Source: JBLHLB01 sp047618505 (lineage in GTDB: Bacteria; Planctomycetota; UBA1135; GCA-002686595). From it: a DNA stretch of 5,315 bases. The stretch lies in the NCBI GenBank assembly GCA_047618505.1, contig JBLHLB010000299.1, positions 1 through 5,315 on the forward strand. Reading direction: 5' to 3'. The notes beneath the pieces were generated by a model. It was not told where the DNA came from. It made no database searches and was given only the letters and a program-made list of their open reading frames with translations. Made by a program: the position numbers and the translations under genes. How positions within the stretch are numbered: position 1 is the stretch's first letter; each line of letters begins with the position of its first letter. Shown here piece by piece: positions 1-5,315 of this stretch.

Positions 1-2056
1 ACGCACCCGCGCCAAAGAAGGCACCGGCAGCCGAGGGTCCGGCGGAGGGATCGACCAGAAGAACCAACGCAACGGCAACTACCAAACACAGACCGATGAT
101 CAAGCGCTGCCGCCCGCGGCGCACGACAACGGAGTCCTGTTCCAGGGCCTCCACCGCTGCGGCACTACTGAGCAGAGCATGGGACGGTGCCTTCAGGGCG
201 CGACGAATCACAAGCCAAGCGGTCAACATGCTGGCCAGGAGAGCTGCGACTGCGCCGATCACCAGGGTCGCCGGTTCCGCGTGGAATTCGATACGCGCAC
301 TGGCCACGGCGTCGCGCCAAAGACCGGCTAGCCCGGCCAACACGAGCTTCGTGTAGAGCATCCCAAAGCCAACGCCGAGCAAGGCACCGATCGCGCCGAG
401 GGCAGCCGCCTCACGCAGGAACATGCCACGAATAGCAGAGCCCTCGAACCCAAGGGCCGCCAGCAAGCCTGCCTCGCGGAAGCGCTGCTGCACGCCGAAG
501 GCAAAGAGCTGCCCCGCCAACAACAAAGCCGCCAGAATCAGGAAGGACGACAGGCCCAGAAAGAGACCTCCAAAGTCCGTGGGTGAATTCCCTGCCGCAT
601 CTGCGCCCGCACGCACGTCCTGGAAAAAGAGGCCCAAGGCGGCGGGGTCGAGCTCCGTGCGCAGGCTCTCCAGGATGGCCGCTTCCATGCTGGCGGGAAA
701 GCGCACCGCCGTGAGTTCGCCGAAGCGGTTGCGCCAAATTTCGCGCGCACTCGCCAGGGTCACGAAGCCCTTTGGCGTGCCGCCGTAAGCGTCCCAATAG
801 ACCTCGTCTTTGTCGCGAATGCGCTCCAACTCAACCGGCGTACCCGGCTCCCAATCGCGGCAGTTGTCCGCGTCCGCAAGCCCCGGGAAGTCCGGCATCA
901 GGGAACGGTCGGCGACGACTCCCTCGAGGGGCAGGATGCCCGCGACGGTGAAGCTCTCCTCGCGCTCGACCAATTGCCGCGAGGCGTCGATCACATGGAA
1001 GGAGAGTCGCACCTCATCGCCTACCTTTGCCTCGAGATCCTCCGCCTCCCAGGCATTCAGGAGAATTTCACCAGCAGAGAGGGGTTGACCGAAGACGCTC
1101 GAGTGCGACTCGATCGTTCCGAGCGGACCAATCCCCGTAACCATGGAGTAGGGCGTGTAGCGCTCCCCAAGGGTTAGCGAGTTGACGAAATAGGTGAAGA
1201 TGCCCTCGAGCTCAGATCCTTTGCTGGACAGCAGATCAAGTACCGGCGGATCAAAGAAGATGCGCTCGGAGCGCAGTTCACGTCGTCCGTCCCCAAGCTC
1301 GCGCAGCACCAGCTGGGCATCCTCATGATTCCACGCGGAACGCAAGAGGTCGGCAGCAACGTCCGGATCCGGCTCCGCGCTCAGGAGCAAATTCGCACGC
1401 CCCAGCACCTCCGCGCGCCCCTGCAGCCAGGCCAAGTCAACGAACAGATTCGGCTTCGGCAGCGAGCCCCCAAGGAGCCCGAAGTTACCGAATGAATCAG
1501 GGCCCAGAACCCGCTCAACCTTCACGCGCAGGGCTAAGGTTATGTCGCTGGAGGACAGGGAAACGTCGCGCGGCAAGGCCGATGGCTTGGCTACGCGCAC
1601 CACGATCGTGTCGCCGACATCCAAACCCAACTCCGCCGCAAGGGTCACGTTTACGTAGGCGCCCTCGGGCTCGGGTGCCGCCAATGAAGGAACCCCGCGC
1701 TCGAGATCCGGTCTCAGGGCGAAGAAGCGCCCATCGACGCCGTGCACATTCACACCGTGCACGCGTGCTCCACCATCGGAGGTCGAAGCAACGCCGCTGA
1801 GCAGGACCACCGGCGCGGAGCCCTGACCGACCGCATCCGCCAGGGAATCGCGGAAGTAGCGATCGCCGGAAGAAAGAGCCGTGTTCACCGCCCCAACCCT
1901 CGCATTCGCACCCTGCTGCAAGCTGAAACGTACCGAATCACCAACGATCATGGCTCCCACAAGCGTGGCGGTCGCCACGGCCATACCAGCCACGGTCCCA
2001 AGGTGCGTGCGCCAATAGTGACGCAGTCCTGCGAACAATAGCCGGCGGCGATTCAT
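1..2056 (-). CDS. Large FtsX-like ABC transporter permease, partial (C-terminal part beyond base 1)
   Basis: An open frame runs from ATG at 2056 through 685 codons with no stop, so the C-terminus lies outside the window. A short basic N-terminus (MNRRRLLF) leads into TM1 at about residues 19-41. A very large extracytoplasmic domain follows (about 43-490), with a MacB_PCD-like stretch (VHGVDGRFF, 104-112) and a KDEVYWDAYGGTPKGFV block near 417-433 that I recall from large permeases of planctomycete-type bacteria. TM2 (about 495-522), the REAGLLAALGF cytoplasmic loop (527-537), TM3 (549-577) and TM4 (595-618) form a typical FtsX core. A further helix at 651-668 suggests a second permease unit follows, as in YbbP-like two-unit proteins. 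Its start overlaps the ATPase stop (ATGA), so it should be the membrane partner of that ATPase. MacB/Lol-type transporters transmit ATP-driven motion to the outer face of the membrane rather than moving substrate through a channel; the substrate is unknown. The family is confident; the full length is not known. Confidence 0.93.
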   Translation of the reverse strand, partial: MNRRRLLFAGLRHYWRTHLGTVAGMAVATATLVGAMIVGDSVRFSLQQGANARVGAVNTALSSGDRYFRDSLADAVGQGSAPVVLLSGVASTSDGGARVHGVNVHGVDGRFFALRPDLERGVPSLAAPEPEGAYVNVTLAAELGLDVGDTIVVRVAKPSALPRDVSLSSSDITLALRVKVERVLGPDSFGNFGLLGGSLPKPNLFVDLAWLQGRAEVLGRANLLLSAEPDPDVAADLLRSAWNHEDAQLVLRELGDGRRELRSERIFFDPPVLDLLSSKGSELEGIFTYFVNSLTLGERYTPYSMVTGIGPLGTIESHSSVFGQPLSAGEILLNAWEAEDLEAKVGDEVRLSFHVIDASRQLVEREESFTVAGILPLEGVVADRSLMPDFPGLADADNCRDWEPGTPVELERIRDKDEVYWDAYGGTPKGFVTLASAREIWRNRFGELTAVRFPASMEAAILESLRTELDPAALGLFFQDVRAGADAAGNSPTDFGGLFLGLSSFLILAALLLAGQLFAFGVQQRFREAGLLAALGFEGSAIRGMFLREAAALGAIGALLGVGFGMLYTKLVLAGLAGLWRDAVASARIEFHAEPATLVIGAVAALLASMLTAWLVIRRALKAPSHALLSSAAAVEALEQDSVVVRRGRQRLIIGLCLVVAVALVLLVDPSAGPSAAGAFFGAGA

Positions 2057-2781
2057 GCGCCCGCTACCTGTTTCGTGTGCAGGCTACCCCCTCGCAGTTC
2101 CAACAGGCGCCCCATGCGTTCCGCCAGGGCCATGGAGTGCGTCACCACCAGGAGAGCTAGGCCCTCTTCGCGGTTGAGCTCCACGAACAAGTCGCCCAAA
2201 CCCTGGGCGGACTCCTCATCGAGGGACCCCGTCGGTTCATCCGCGAGGAGCAATTGCGGCGAATTGATCAGGGCGCGCACAACGGCAACGCGTTGACGTT
2301 CACCGCCACTCAGGGCGGCGGGTCGATGTCCGAGGCGATGGCCAAGGCCGACGCGTTCAAGAAGTGCCTGGGCCCGCGCGCGATTCGCTTGCGCCTCTCC
2401 GGCCGAGACCTTGTTGGCCAAGGTCGGGAGCAGCACGTTCTCCAGGGCGGAGCACTGCGGCAACAACAGATGGTGCTGGAACACGAAGCCCAGCTCACTA
2501 TTGCGCAGGGTCGCGATCTCGTTCGGCGAACGCCCCGCAAGGGAGCTACCGCGCCACTGCACTTCACCAGAGCTCGGCGGCTCCAGACTGCCGACGATAT
2601 TGAGCAGCGTGCTCTTGCCGGACCCCGAGGGTCCGACGATTGCAACGCTCTCCCCAGTGAGCAGGGTCAAGTCGAGGTCTTCGAGAACGGCTCTTCCGTC
2701 ACCGCCGTCGAAGGTCTTCCCGACGCCACACAGGCGCACCAGGATCTCACCGCCGCCAACTTTACCGCCTTCCGAACTCAT
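2053..2781 (-). CDS. ABC transporter ATP-binding protein, LolD/MacB type
   Basis: This 242-residue protein is the usual size for a stand-alone LolD/FtsE/MacB-type ATPase. All catalytic motifs are intact: Walker A GPSGSGKS (50-57), Q-loop Gln102, signature LSGGERQ (157-163), Walker B LLLADEP (177-183) with catalytic Glu182, D-loop SLD (186-188) and H-loop His215. The stretch after the Q-loop, FQHHLLLPQCSALENVLLP, closely matches the LolD pattern. It should bind and hydrolyse ATP on the cytoplasmic face and drive the adjacent FtsX-like permease. The ATG at 2781 overlaps the stop of the EamA-like gene, and its own TGA overlaps the permease ATG, both as ATGA, so translational coupling is expected at both ends. 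Only weak purine stretches precede the start. Because the partner permease is far longer than LolC/LolE, I do not call it lolD; the substrate could be a lipoprotein, lipid or peptide. Confidence 0.96.
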   Translation of the reverse strand: MSSEGGKVGGGEILVRLCGVGKTFDGGDGRAVLEDLDLTLLTGESVAIVGPSGSGKSTLLNIVGSLEPPSSGEVQWRGSSLAGRSPNEIATLRNSELGFVFQHHLLLPQCSALENVLLPTLANKVSAGEAQANRARAQALLERVGLGHRLGHRPAALSGGERQRVAVVRALINSPQLLLADEPTGSLDEESAQGLGDLFVELNREEGLALLVVTHSMALAERMGRLLELRGGSLHTKQVAGA

Positions 2782-3389
2782 CGAGCGGCGTCCCCCGAAG
2801 CGTCGTCACCCGCTTGGCCGGGTGCCCCCGATCCCCCGTCGCCACTGCCGAGATCCACACTGCCGAGATCCACCGCAGGCGCCGGGGCACCACCTGGCGC
2901 CGGCTTGTAGAAAGTCACGAGGGTGCCGCCGAGGGCCGCCAGGAGAATGCCCGCAAAGAACTGCCAGTGCACGCTTCCGAGCCCACCCTTGGGCGGGTGC
3001 AGAGACATGGCAACGATCGCGTTCACGATTGGCGCACCGGCAAAGACGATGGCCATGACAACAGCGGGCTGACCCTTGGCACCGAAGGCCAAGAGCACGC
3101 AGAAGGCACCGATGGCGCCGACCGTACCGGCAATCAAGGACCACACCCAGCCGGACGTGGGCATCGTCCAGGAGCTCCCGTTGCTGAGCATCATGGCTGC
3201 CGGCGCCAGGACGGCGATCAAGACATAGGCGATACCGACCATGAAGAAAGCCTTGTAGCTCCCGTTCTCCGGGTCGCCCATGCCCATCTTCCCGTTGTGC
3301 AGGAAGATGCCATAGAGCCCCCAGGAAATGACGGTCATGAAGGCATAGACCATCCAAAGGTTGGAACTGGCTGCGGGCGAATTCGGCAT
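2778..3389 (-). CDS. Small EamA/DMT-like membrane protein with five predicted helices
   Basis: With the ATG at 3389 the product has 203 residues. Five hydrophobic segments are visible at about 11-31, 46-68, 81-103, 107-129 and 141-161, followed by a polar Gly/Ala/Asp/Ser-rich tail (163-203). The last three helices, with AFGAKGQPAVVMAIVFAGAP and a closing GILLAALGGTLVTFYKP, look like the second part of an EamA unit. Most DMT transporters carry two such units and about ten helices, so this is a half-size form that would have to pair, like SMR-type proteins, or serve another role. The start is uncertain. The frame opens at a TTG at 3455, inside the thioesterase gene, with other candidates at ATG 3404 and ATG 3389; I chose 3389 because a GGGG lies about 7 bases upstream and little precedes the first helix. 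Its stop overlaps the ATPase start (ATGA). Substrate unknown; family assignment fairly likely. Confidence 0.8.
   Translation of the reverse strand: MPNSPAASSNLWMVYAFMTVISWGLYGIFLHNGKMGMGDPENGSYKAFFMVGIAYVLIAVLAPAAMMLSNGSSWTMPTSGWVWSLIAGTVGAIGAFCVLLAFGAKGQPAVVMAIVFAGAPIVNAIVAMSLHPPKGGLGSVHWQFFAGILLAALGGTLVTFYKPAPGGAPAPAVDLGSVDLGSGDGGSGAPGQAGDDASGDAAR
2844..2873 (-). repeat. Perfect 15-base direct repeat, two tandem copies
   Basis: The plus strand shows ACTGCCGAGATCCAC twice in a row. It lies in frame in the tail of the EamA-like gene and encodes VDLGS twice, within a longer Gly/Ser/Asp-rich segment. Identity at every base, synonymous positions included, points to a recent duplication or slippage event. 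Because the unit is five codons, copy changes keep the frame. Confidence 0.9.
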
Positions 3390-3396
3390 AACGGGA

Positions 3397-3411
3397 CCCC
3401 GCATCACGGGG
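3397..3411 (-). other. Short GC hairpin between the thioesterase and EamA-like genes
   Basis: On the minus strand CCCCG, a five-base loop TGATG, then CGGGG form a perfect five-base-pair stem, extendable by one G-T pair. The candidate ATG at 3404 falls in the loop, and the preferred ATG at 3389 lies 7 bases after the stem. It could tune initiation of the EamA-like gene. No T-run follows, so it is not a Rho-independent terminator. In DNA this rich in GC such a stem may also be chance. Confidence 0.3.
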
Positions 3412-3438
3412 CTTGGGTCAGAGGTTTGAAGGAGAAAA

Positions 3439-3879
3439 CTACGGCGCGACGTCAACTAGACGCGCAACCTCGGCCGGCATGTCGGCGGCTCGCATACGTG
3501 CGTCGCCGCTCGACTTGGCCACATGAACAACGGTCATCCCGCCGCGAGCGATGGCCTTTCCGGCGCTGCCGGTAGCCTCATCGATGATGCGGAAGGTAAA
3601 AGAGTAGCGCAGGGAATTGACGGTCTTCTCCAGAACGATCAACTCGATCTCCAGGAGATCCTGGTAGCGCGCCGGGCGGTGATAGTCGCAGGTCGCGTTG
3701 ACCCGCGCCCAACCGCTCATGCCACCCTCGGAATCCACATGCATCGGAATCCCCAGGGAGCGAAAGAACGAGTGCTCAGTCACTTCCATGAAGCGGAAGA
3801 AATTGGAGAAGTGGACGATGCCGGCCATGTCCGTCTCGGCGAACTCCACCAGCCGGGTCATCTTGAATGAGTGTGTCAT
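3439..3879 (-). CDS. Acyl-CoA thioesterase, hotdog fold (YbgC/4-hydroxybenzoyl-CoA thioesterase type)
   Basis: The protein has 146 residues, the normal length of a single hotdog domain. The family signature sits near the N-terminus, FAETDMAGIVHFSNFFRFME (13-32). Asp17 is in the place of the catalytic Asp of the YbgC/4HBT family, with the following Ala-Gly at the start of the long central helix. A second conserved stretch, CDYHRPARYQDLLEIEL (64-80), matches the usual 'Y..P..y.D.l.i' strand. It should hydrolyse an acyl-CoA or acyl-ACP thioester in the cytoplasm, probably as a tetramer; the acyl group cannot be read from the sequence. YbgC proteins usually have Tyr-His after GVV, whereas here the order is His-Phe (23-24), closer to the Trp-Tyr of the Pseudomonas 4HBT enzyme. 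The ATG at 3879 is supported by AGGAA 5 bases upstream, so the later Met7 is less likely. It starts 18 bases after the glycosyltransferase stop. Confidence 0.93.
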   Translation of the reverse strand: MTHSFKMTRLVEFAETDMAGIVHFSNFFRFMEVTEHSFFRSLGIPMHVDSEGGMSGWARVNATCDYHRPARYQDLLEIELIVLEKTVNSLRYSFTFRIIDEATGSAGKAIARGGMTVVHVAKSSGDARMRAADMPAEVARLVDVAP

Positions 3880-3884
3880 GGTCG

Positions 3885-3889
3885 TTCCT
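3885..3889 (-). promoter_or_regulatory. Ribosome binding site of the thioesterase gene
   Basis: The minus strand reads AGGAA, five bases, then ATG at 3879. It is the clearest Shine-Dalgarno-like site in the window and fixes the thioesterase start at 3879 rather than at Met7 (3861). It lies entirely in the 18-base gap after the glycosyltransferase stop. Confidence 0.65.
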
Positions 3890-3897
3890 GGCTCCGC

Positions 3898-5241
3898 CTA
3901 GCTCGCGGCGTCCATTCCGGCGGCCATCCTACAGACCTCGGCCACGTCCCGAGCCATGCGCTCTGTGGTGAAGTTTGCCTGGATCGCAGCACGCGCCGAT
4001 TCCCCGAGAGCGCGGGCCTTCCCGGGCTCCAGCAGGAGTCCCTCCAGGGCGTTCGCCAGGGCATTAGCCGGACCCTTCCCGCCAGGCTCATAGAGCACCC
4101 CGCCTCCGGTCGCCTCAACCACTTCGGGGAATCCATGGATCCGCGGCTGAACCACGGGAACGCCCGTGGCCATCGCCTCCAGAAGGTAGAGCCCGAAGGA
4201 CTCCCCATACTCCGCGGGCACCGACAGAAGAGTGGAGCCCTGCAGTAACTCGAGCTTCTCTGGCACGCTCAAGCCGCGGCGAATCTCTGCCTCTGCGCCG
4301 GGACCAACTGAAATTCCCGCGTCGCGGAGCTTCTGCTCCTGGGCGCGCACTAGGGGCTCGTCGACCGACAGACAAACACCGCCGGCCCGCAGTTGCAATC
4401 CGGCTACGGAACCGCGCTGATGCAGCTCGATAAAGGCGTCCACAAGTTGCGGCAAGCCCTTGTCGGCACACAGGCGCGCCAGGAAACCGATGGTCGGCTG
4501 CGCGGGCGCGGCGGAGGATGGCCTAAACTCATCCAGCTCGATCCCGTTGTGCACCACATGCACGCGCGCAGGGTCCAGGGACAGGCGCTCGCCCATCAAA
4601 TCGCCCGTGTATTTGCTGACTGGCAGAAACGCGGCGATATCACGCGCCCGCTCCGTCAGGGTTTGCCAACAGGCATCCGAGTGCTTGGGCGATAGGGCGT
4701 CCAGGAAGGGCGCTTCACCTTGCAGTGTGCACAACACGGGACATCCCACTTCTTCCTTGATGCGCCGGGCCAACCCCAAGAGCATCGCGTTGGAAAGCAG
4801 AATCACGTCCGGCTTTTCCAGCCCCTTGATCCAGCTGATCAACTTGTCCACCTCGCCGACCTGGCGTCCTTCCTCGCCGCGCAGCACCGACAAGGTCAGG
4901 GCTCCGAGCCCCGAAGGATCCGTCATGTTTGAGCGCGCCGAAACGAAGCGCAGCAAACGCGGCGAATCCAAAGCCTTCGCCAGGAACCTCGGCATGTGGC
5001 TGAGCCAGGGGGCGAACTGCTGTAGGTACACGTTGATTCCACCCATGTGCACCTCGTCCCCGGTTCCCCTAGCCCCACCAGCGCCTTCACCGCGGGCATC
5101 CTCCAGCTTGAAGGGCAGGTACAGCGGCGCAATTTGCGCATCATGCCCCACATCGCGCAAAGCCCTCACAAGGGCGTTATCCCGCAGACAACTCCCGCAG
5201 TAGAAACTGCCGGTGCCCGGCGTCAGCTGGAGAATACGCAC
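3898..5241 (-). CDS. Family 4 glycosyltransferase (GT-B fold)
   Basis: Read from GTG at 5241 the protein has 447 residues and begins VRILQLTPGTGSFYCGSC. The N-terminal Rossmann-like half carries CGSCLRDN (15-22) and GGINVYLQQ (67-75). The C-terminal half begins near VVHNGIE (229-235) and holds ARLCADKG (255-262), whose Arg256 and Lys261 occupy the usual GT4 phosphate-contact places. It also holds EYGESFGLYLLEAMATG (344-360), with the EX7E pair Glu347/Glu355 that typifies retaining GT-B enzymes. It should transfer a sugar from a nucleotide-sugar donor to an unidentified acceptor at the cytoplasmic face. The frame extends upstream to a TTG at 5304, but those 21 codons lack the GC-rich third positions seen elsewhere and overlap the end of another gene, so the GTG is preferred although it has no clear Shine-Dalgarno sequence. 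Donor and acceptor are unknown; the family is secure. Confidence 0.94.
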   Translation of the reverse strand: MRILQLTPGTGSFYCGSCLRDNALVRALRDVGHDAQIAPLYLPFKLEDARGEGAGGARGTGDEVHMGGINVYLQQFAPWLSHMPRFLAKALDSPRLLRFVSARSNMTDPSGLGALTLSVLRGEEGRQVGEVDKLISWIKGLEKPDVILLSNAMLLGLARRIKEEVGCPVLCTLQGEAPFLDALSPKHSDACWQTLTERARDIAAFLPVSKYTGDLMGERLSLDPARVHVVHNGIELDEFRPSSAAPAQPTIGFLARLCADKGLPQLVDAFIELHQRGSVAGLQLRAGGVCLSVDEPLVRAQEQKLRDAGISVGPGAEAEIRRGLSVPEKLELLQGSTLLSVPAEYGESFGLYLLEAMATGVPVVQPRIHGFPEVVEATGGGVLYEPGGKGPANALANALEGLLLEPGKARALGESARAAIQANFTTERMARDVAEVCRMAAGMDAAS

Positions 5242-5249
5242 GGTTCGCG

Positions 5250-5315
5250 TTACACGTAGCGTTCGCCGCGGTGCCGCTCGAGGAAGAAGGTCGGGAGCAT
5301 CCAATCAACACGCAG
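5250..5315 (-). CDS. C-terminal end of an unidentified upstream gene (partial)
   Basis: A frame open from the window edge encodes 21 residues ending in MLPTFFLERHRGERYV and stops with TAA at 5252-5250. Most of its third codon positions are G or C, as in the neighbouring genes, while the overlapping alternative frame (a TTG-initiated extension of the glycosyltransferase) shows no such bias. Its stop lies 8 bases before the glycosyltransferase GTG, which fits the tight spacing of the whole cluster and the lack of a ribosome binding site there. Too little is visible to name a family. The call rests on codon pattern and spacing only. Confidence 0.5.
   Translation of the reverse strand: MRVDWMLPTFFLERHRGERYV

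Noticed and set aside
1741..1763. Two GTGCAC palindromes 15 bases apart, considered as an operator.
   Set aside because: They fall inside the permease coding frame and encode the repeated Val-His of VHGVNVHGVD, part of a MacB_PCD-like strand; nothing suggests a regulator site here.
96..1800. Several short open frames on both strands in the first 1.8 kb, suggesting a region of small genes.
   Set aside because: All are explained by one unbroken minus-strand permease frame from 2056 to base 1, with helices and FtsX motifs in the expected order.
2844..2873. Tandem 15-base repeat as a CRISPR or mobile-element end.
   Set aside because: There are only two adjacent copies with no spacers, they are in frame in a coding tail, and no cas or transposase gene is present.
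3397..3411. GC hairpin as a Rho-independent terminator after the thioesterase gene.
   Set aside because: The stem is only five base pairs and no T-run follows on the transcribed strand; tight spacing on both sides argues for continued transcription.
2254..3575. Long plus-strand open frames across the ATPase and EamA-like genes (for example 2254-2910, 2411-3058 and 2814-3575).
   Set aside because: They lie opposite proteins with intact, recognisable motifs, have low-complexity Arg/Pro/His/Gly-rich products, and match no family. They result from the GC-rich third positions of the minus-strand genes.
4460..5203. A 247-codon plus-strand open frame opposite the glycosyltransferase.
   Set aside because: Its product is Ser/Arg/Pro-rich with no recognisable motif, while the minus strand encodes a clear GT4 enzyme over the same bases.

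Overview
The window is a gapless run of six protein genes, all on the minus strand. In order of transcription (high to low coordinate) they are: the last 21 codons of an unidentified gene (5315-5250), a GT-B family 4 glycosyltransferase (5241-3898), a hotdog-fold acyl-CoA thioesterase of the YbgC/4HBT type (3879-3439), a small five-helix EamA/DMT-like membrane protein (3389-2778), a LolD/MacB-type ABC ATPase (2781-2053), and a large FtsX-like ABC permease that starts at 2056 and stays open to base 1. There are no RNA genes, CRISPR arrays, insertion sequences or attachment sites that I can see. No stretch longer than about 50 bases lacks a gene. The 1-2056 stretch looks empty only if complete ORFs are required, because the permease has no stop inside the window.

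The DNA is GC-rich and the minus-strand genes have strongly GC-biased third positions. The glycosyltransferase (CGSCLRDN near the N-terminus, GGINVYLQQ, EYGESFG), the thioesterase (ETDMAGIVHFSNFFRFME) and the permease (KDEVYWDAYGGTPKGFV in its outer domain) resemble proteins I associate mostly with Planctomycetota; the permease type is also known from Verrucomicrobiota and Acidobacteriota. A high-GC planctomycete-like Gram-negative chromosome is my best guess, from recalled family resemblance rather than a search.

The layout suggests one transcription unit. The junctions are, in order, an 8-base gap, an 18-base gap, a gap of about 49 bases (or a 17-base overlap if a TTG start is used), and two 4-base ATGA stop/start overlaps. 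The last two overlaps couple the EamA-like protein, the ATPase and the permease translationally. The ATPase and permease should form one ABC complex of the mechanotransmission (MacB/Lol/FtsEX) class, acting on an envelope lipid, lipoprotein or peptide. The glycosyltransferase and thioesterase point to sugar and acyl-group metabolism. A shared envelope-lipid role is possible but is inference only.

I see no clear new defence or mobile system. The points most worth a second look are the internal duplication in the permease outer domain, the half-size EamA protein coupled to an ABC transporter, and the CxxC and altered acceptor-loop sequences in the glycosyltransferase.
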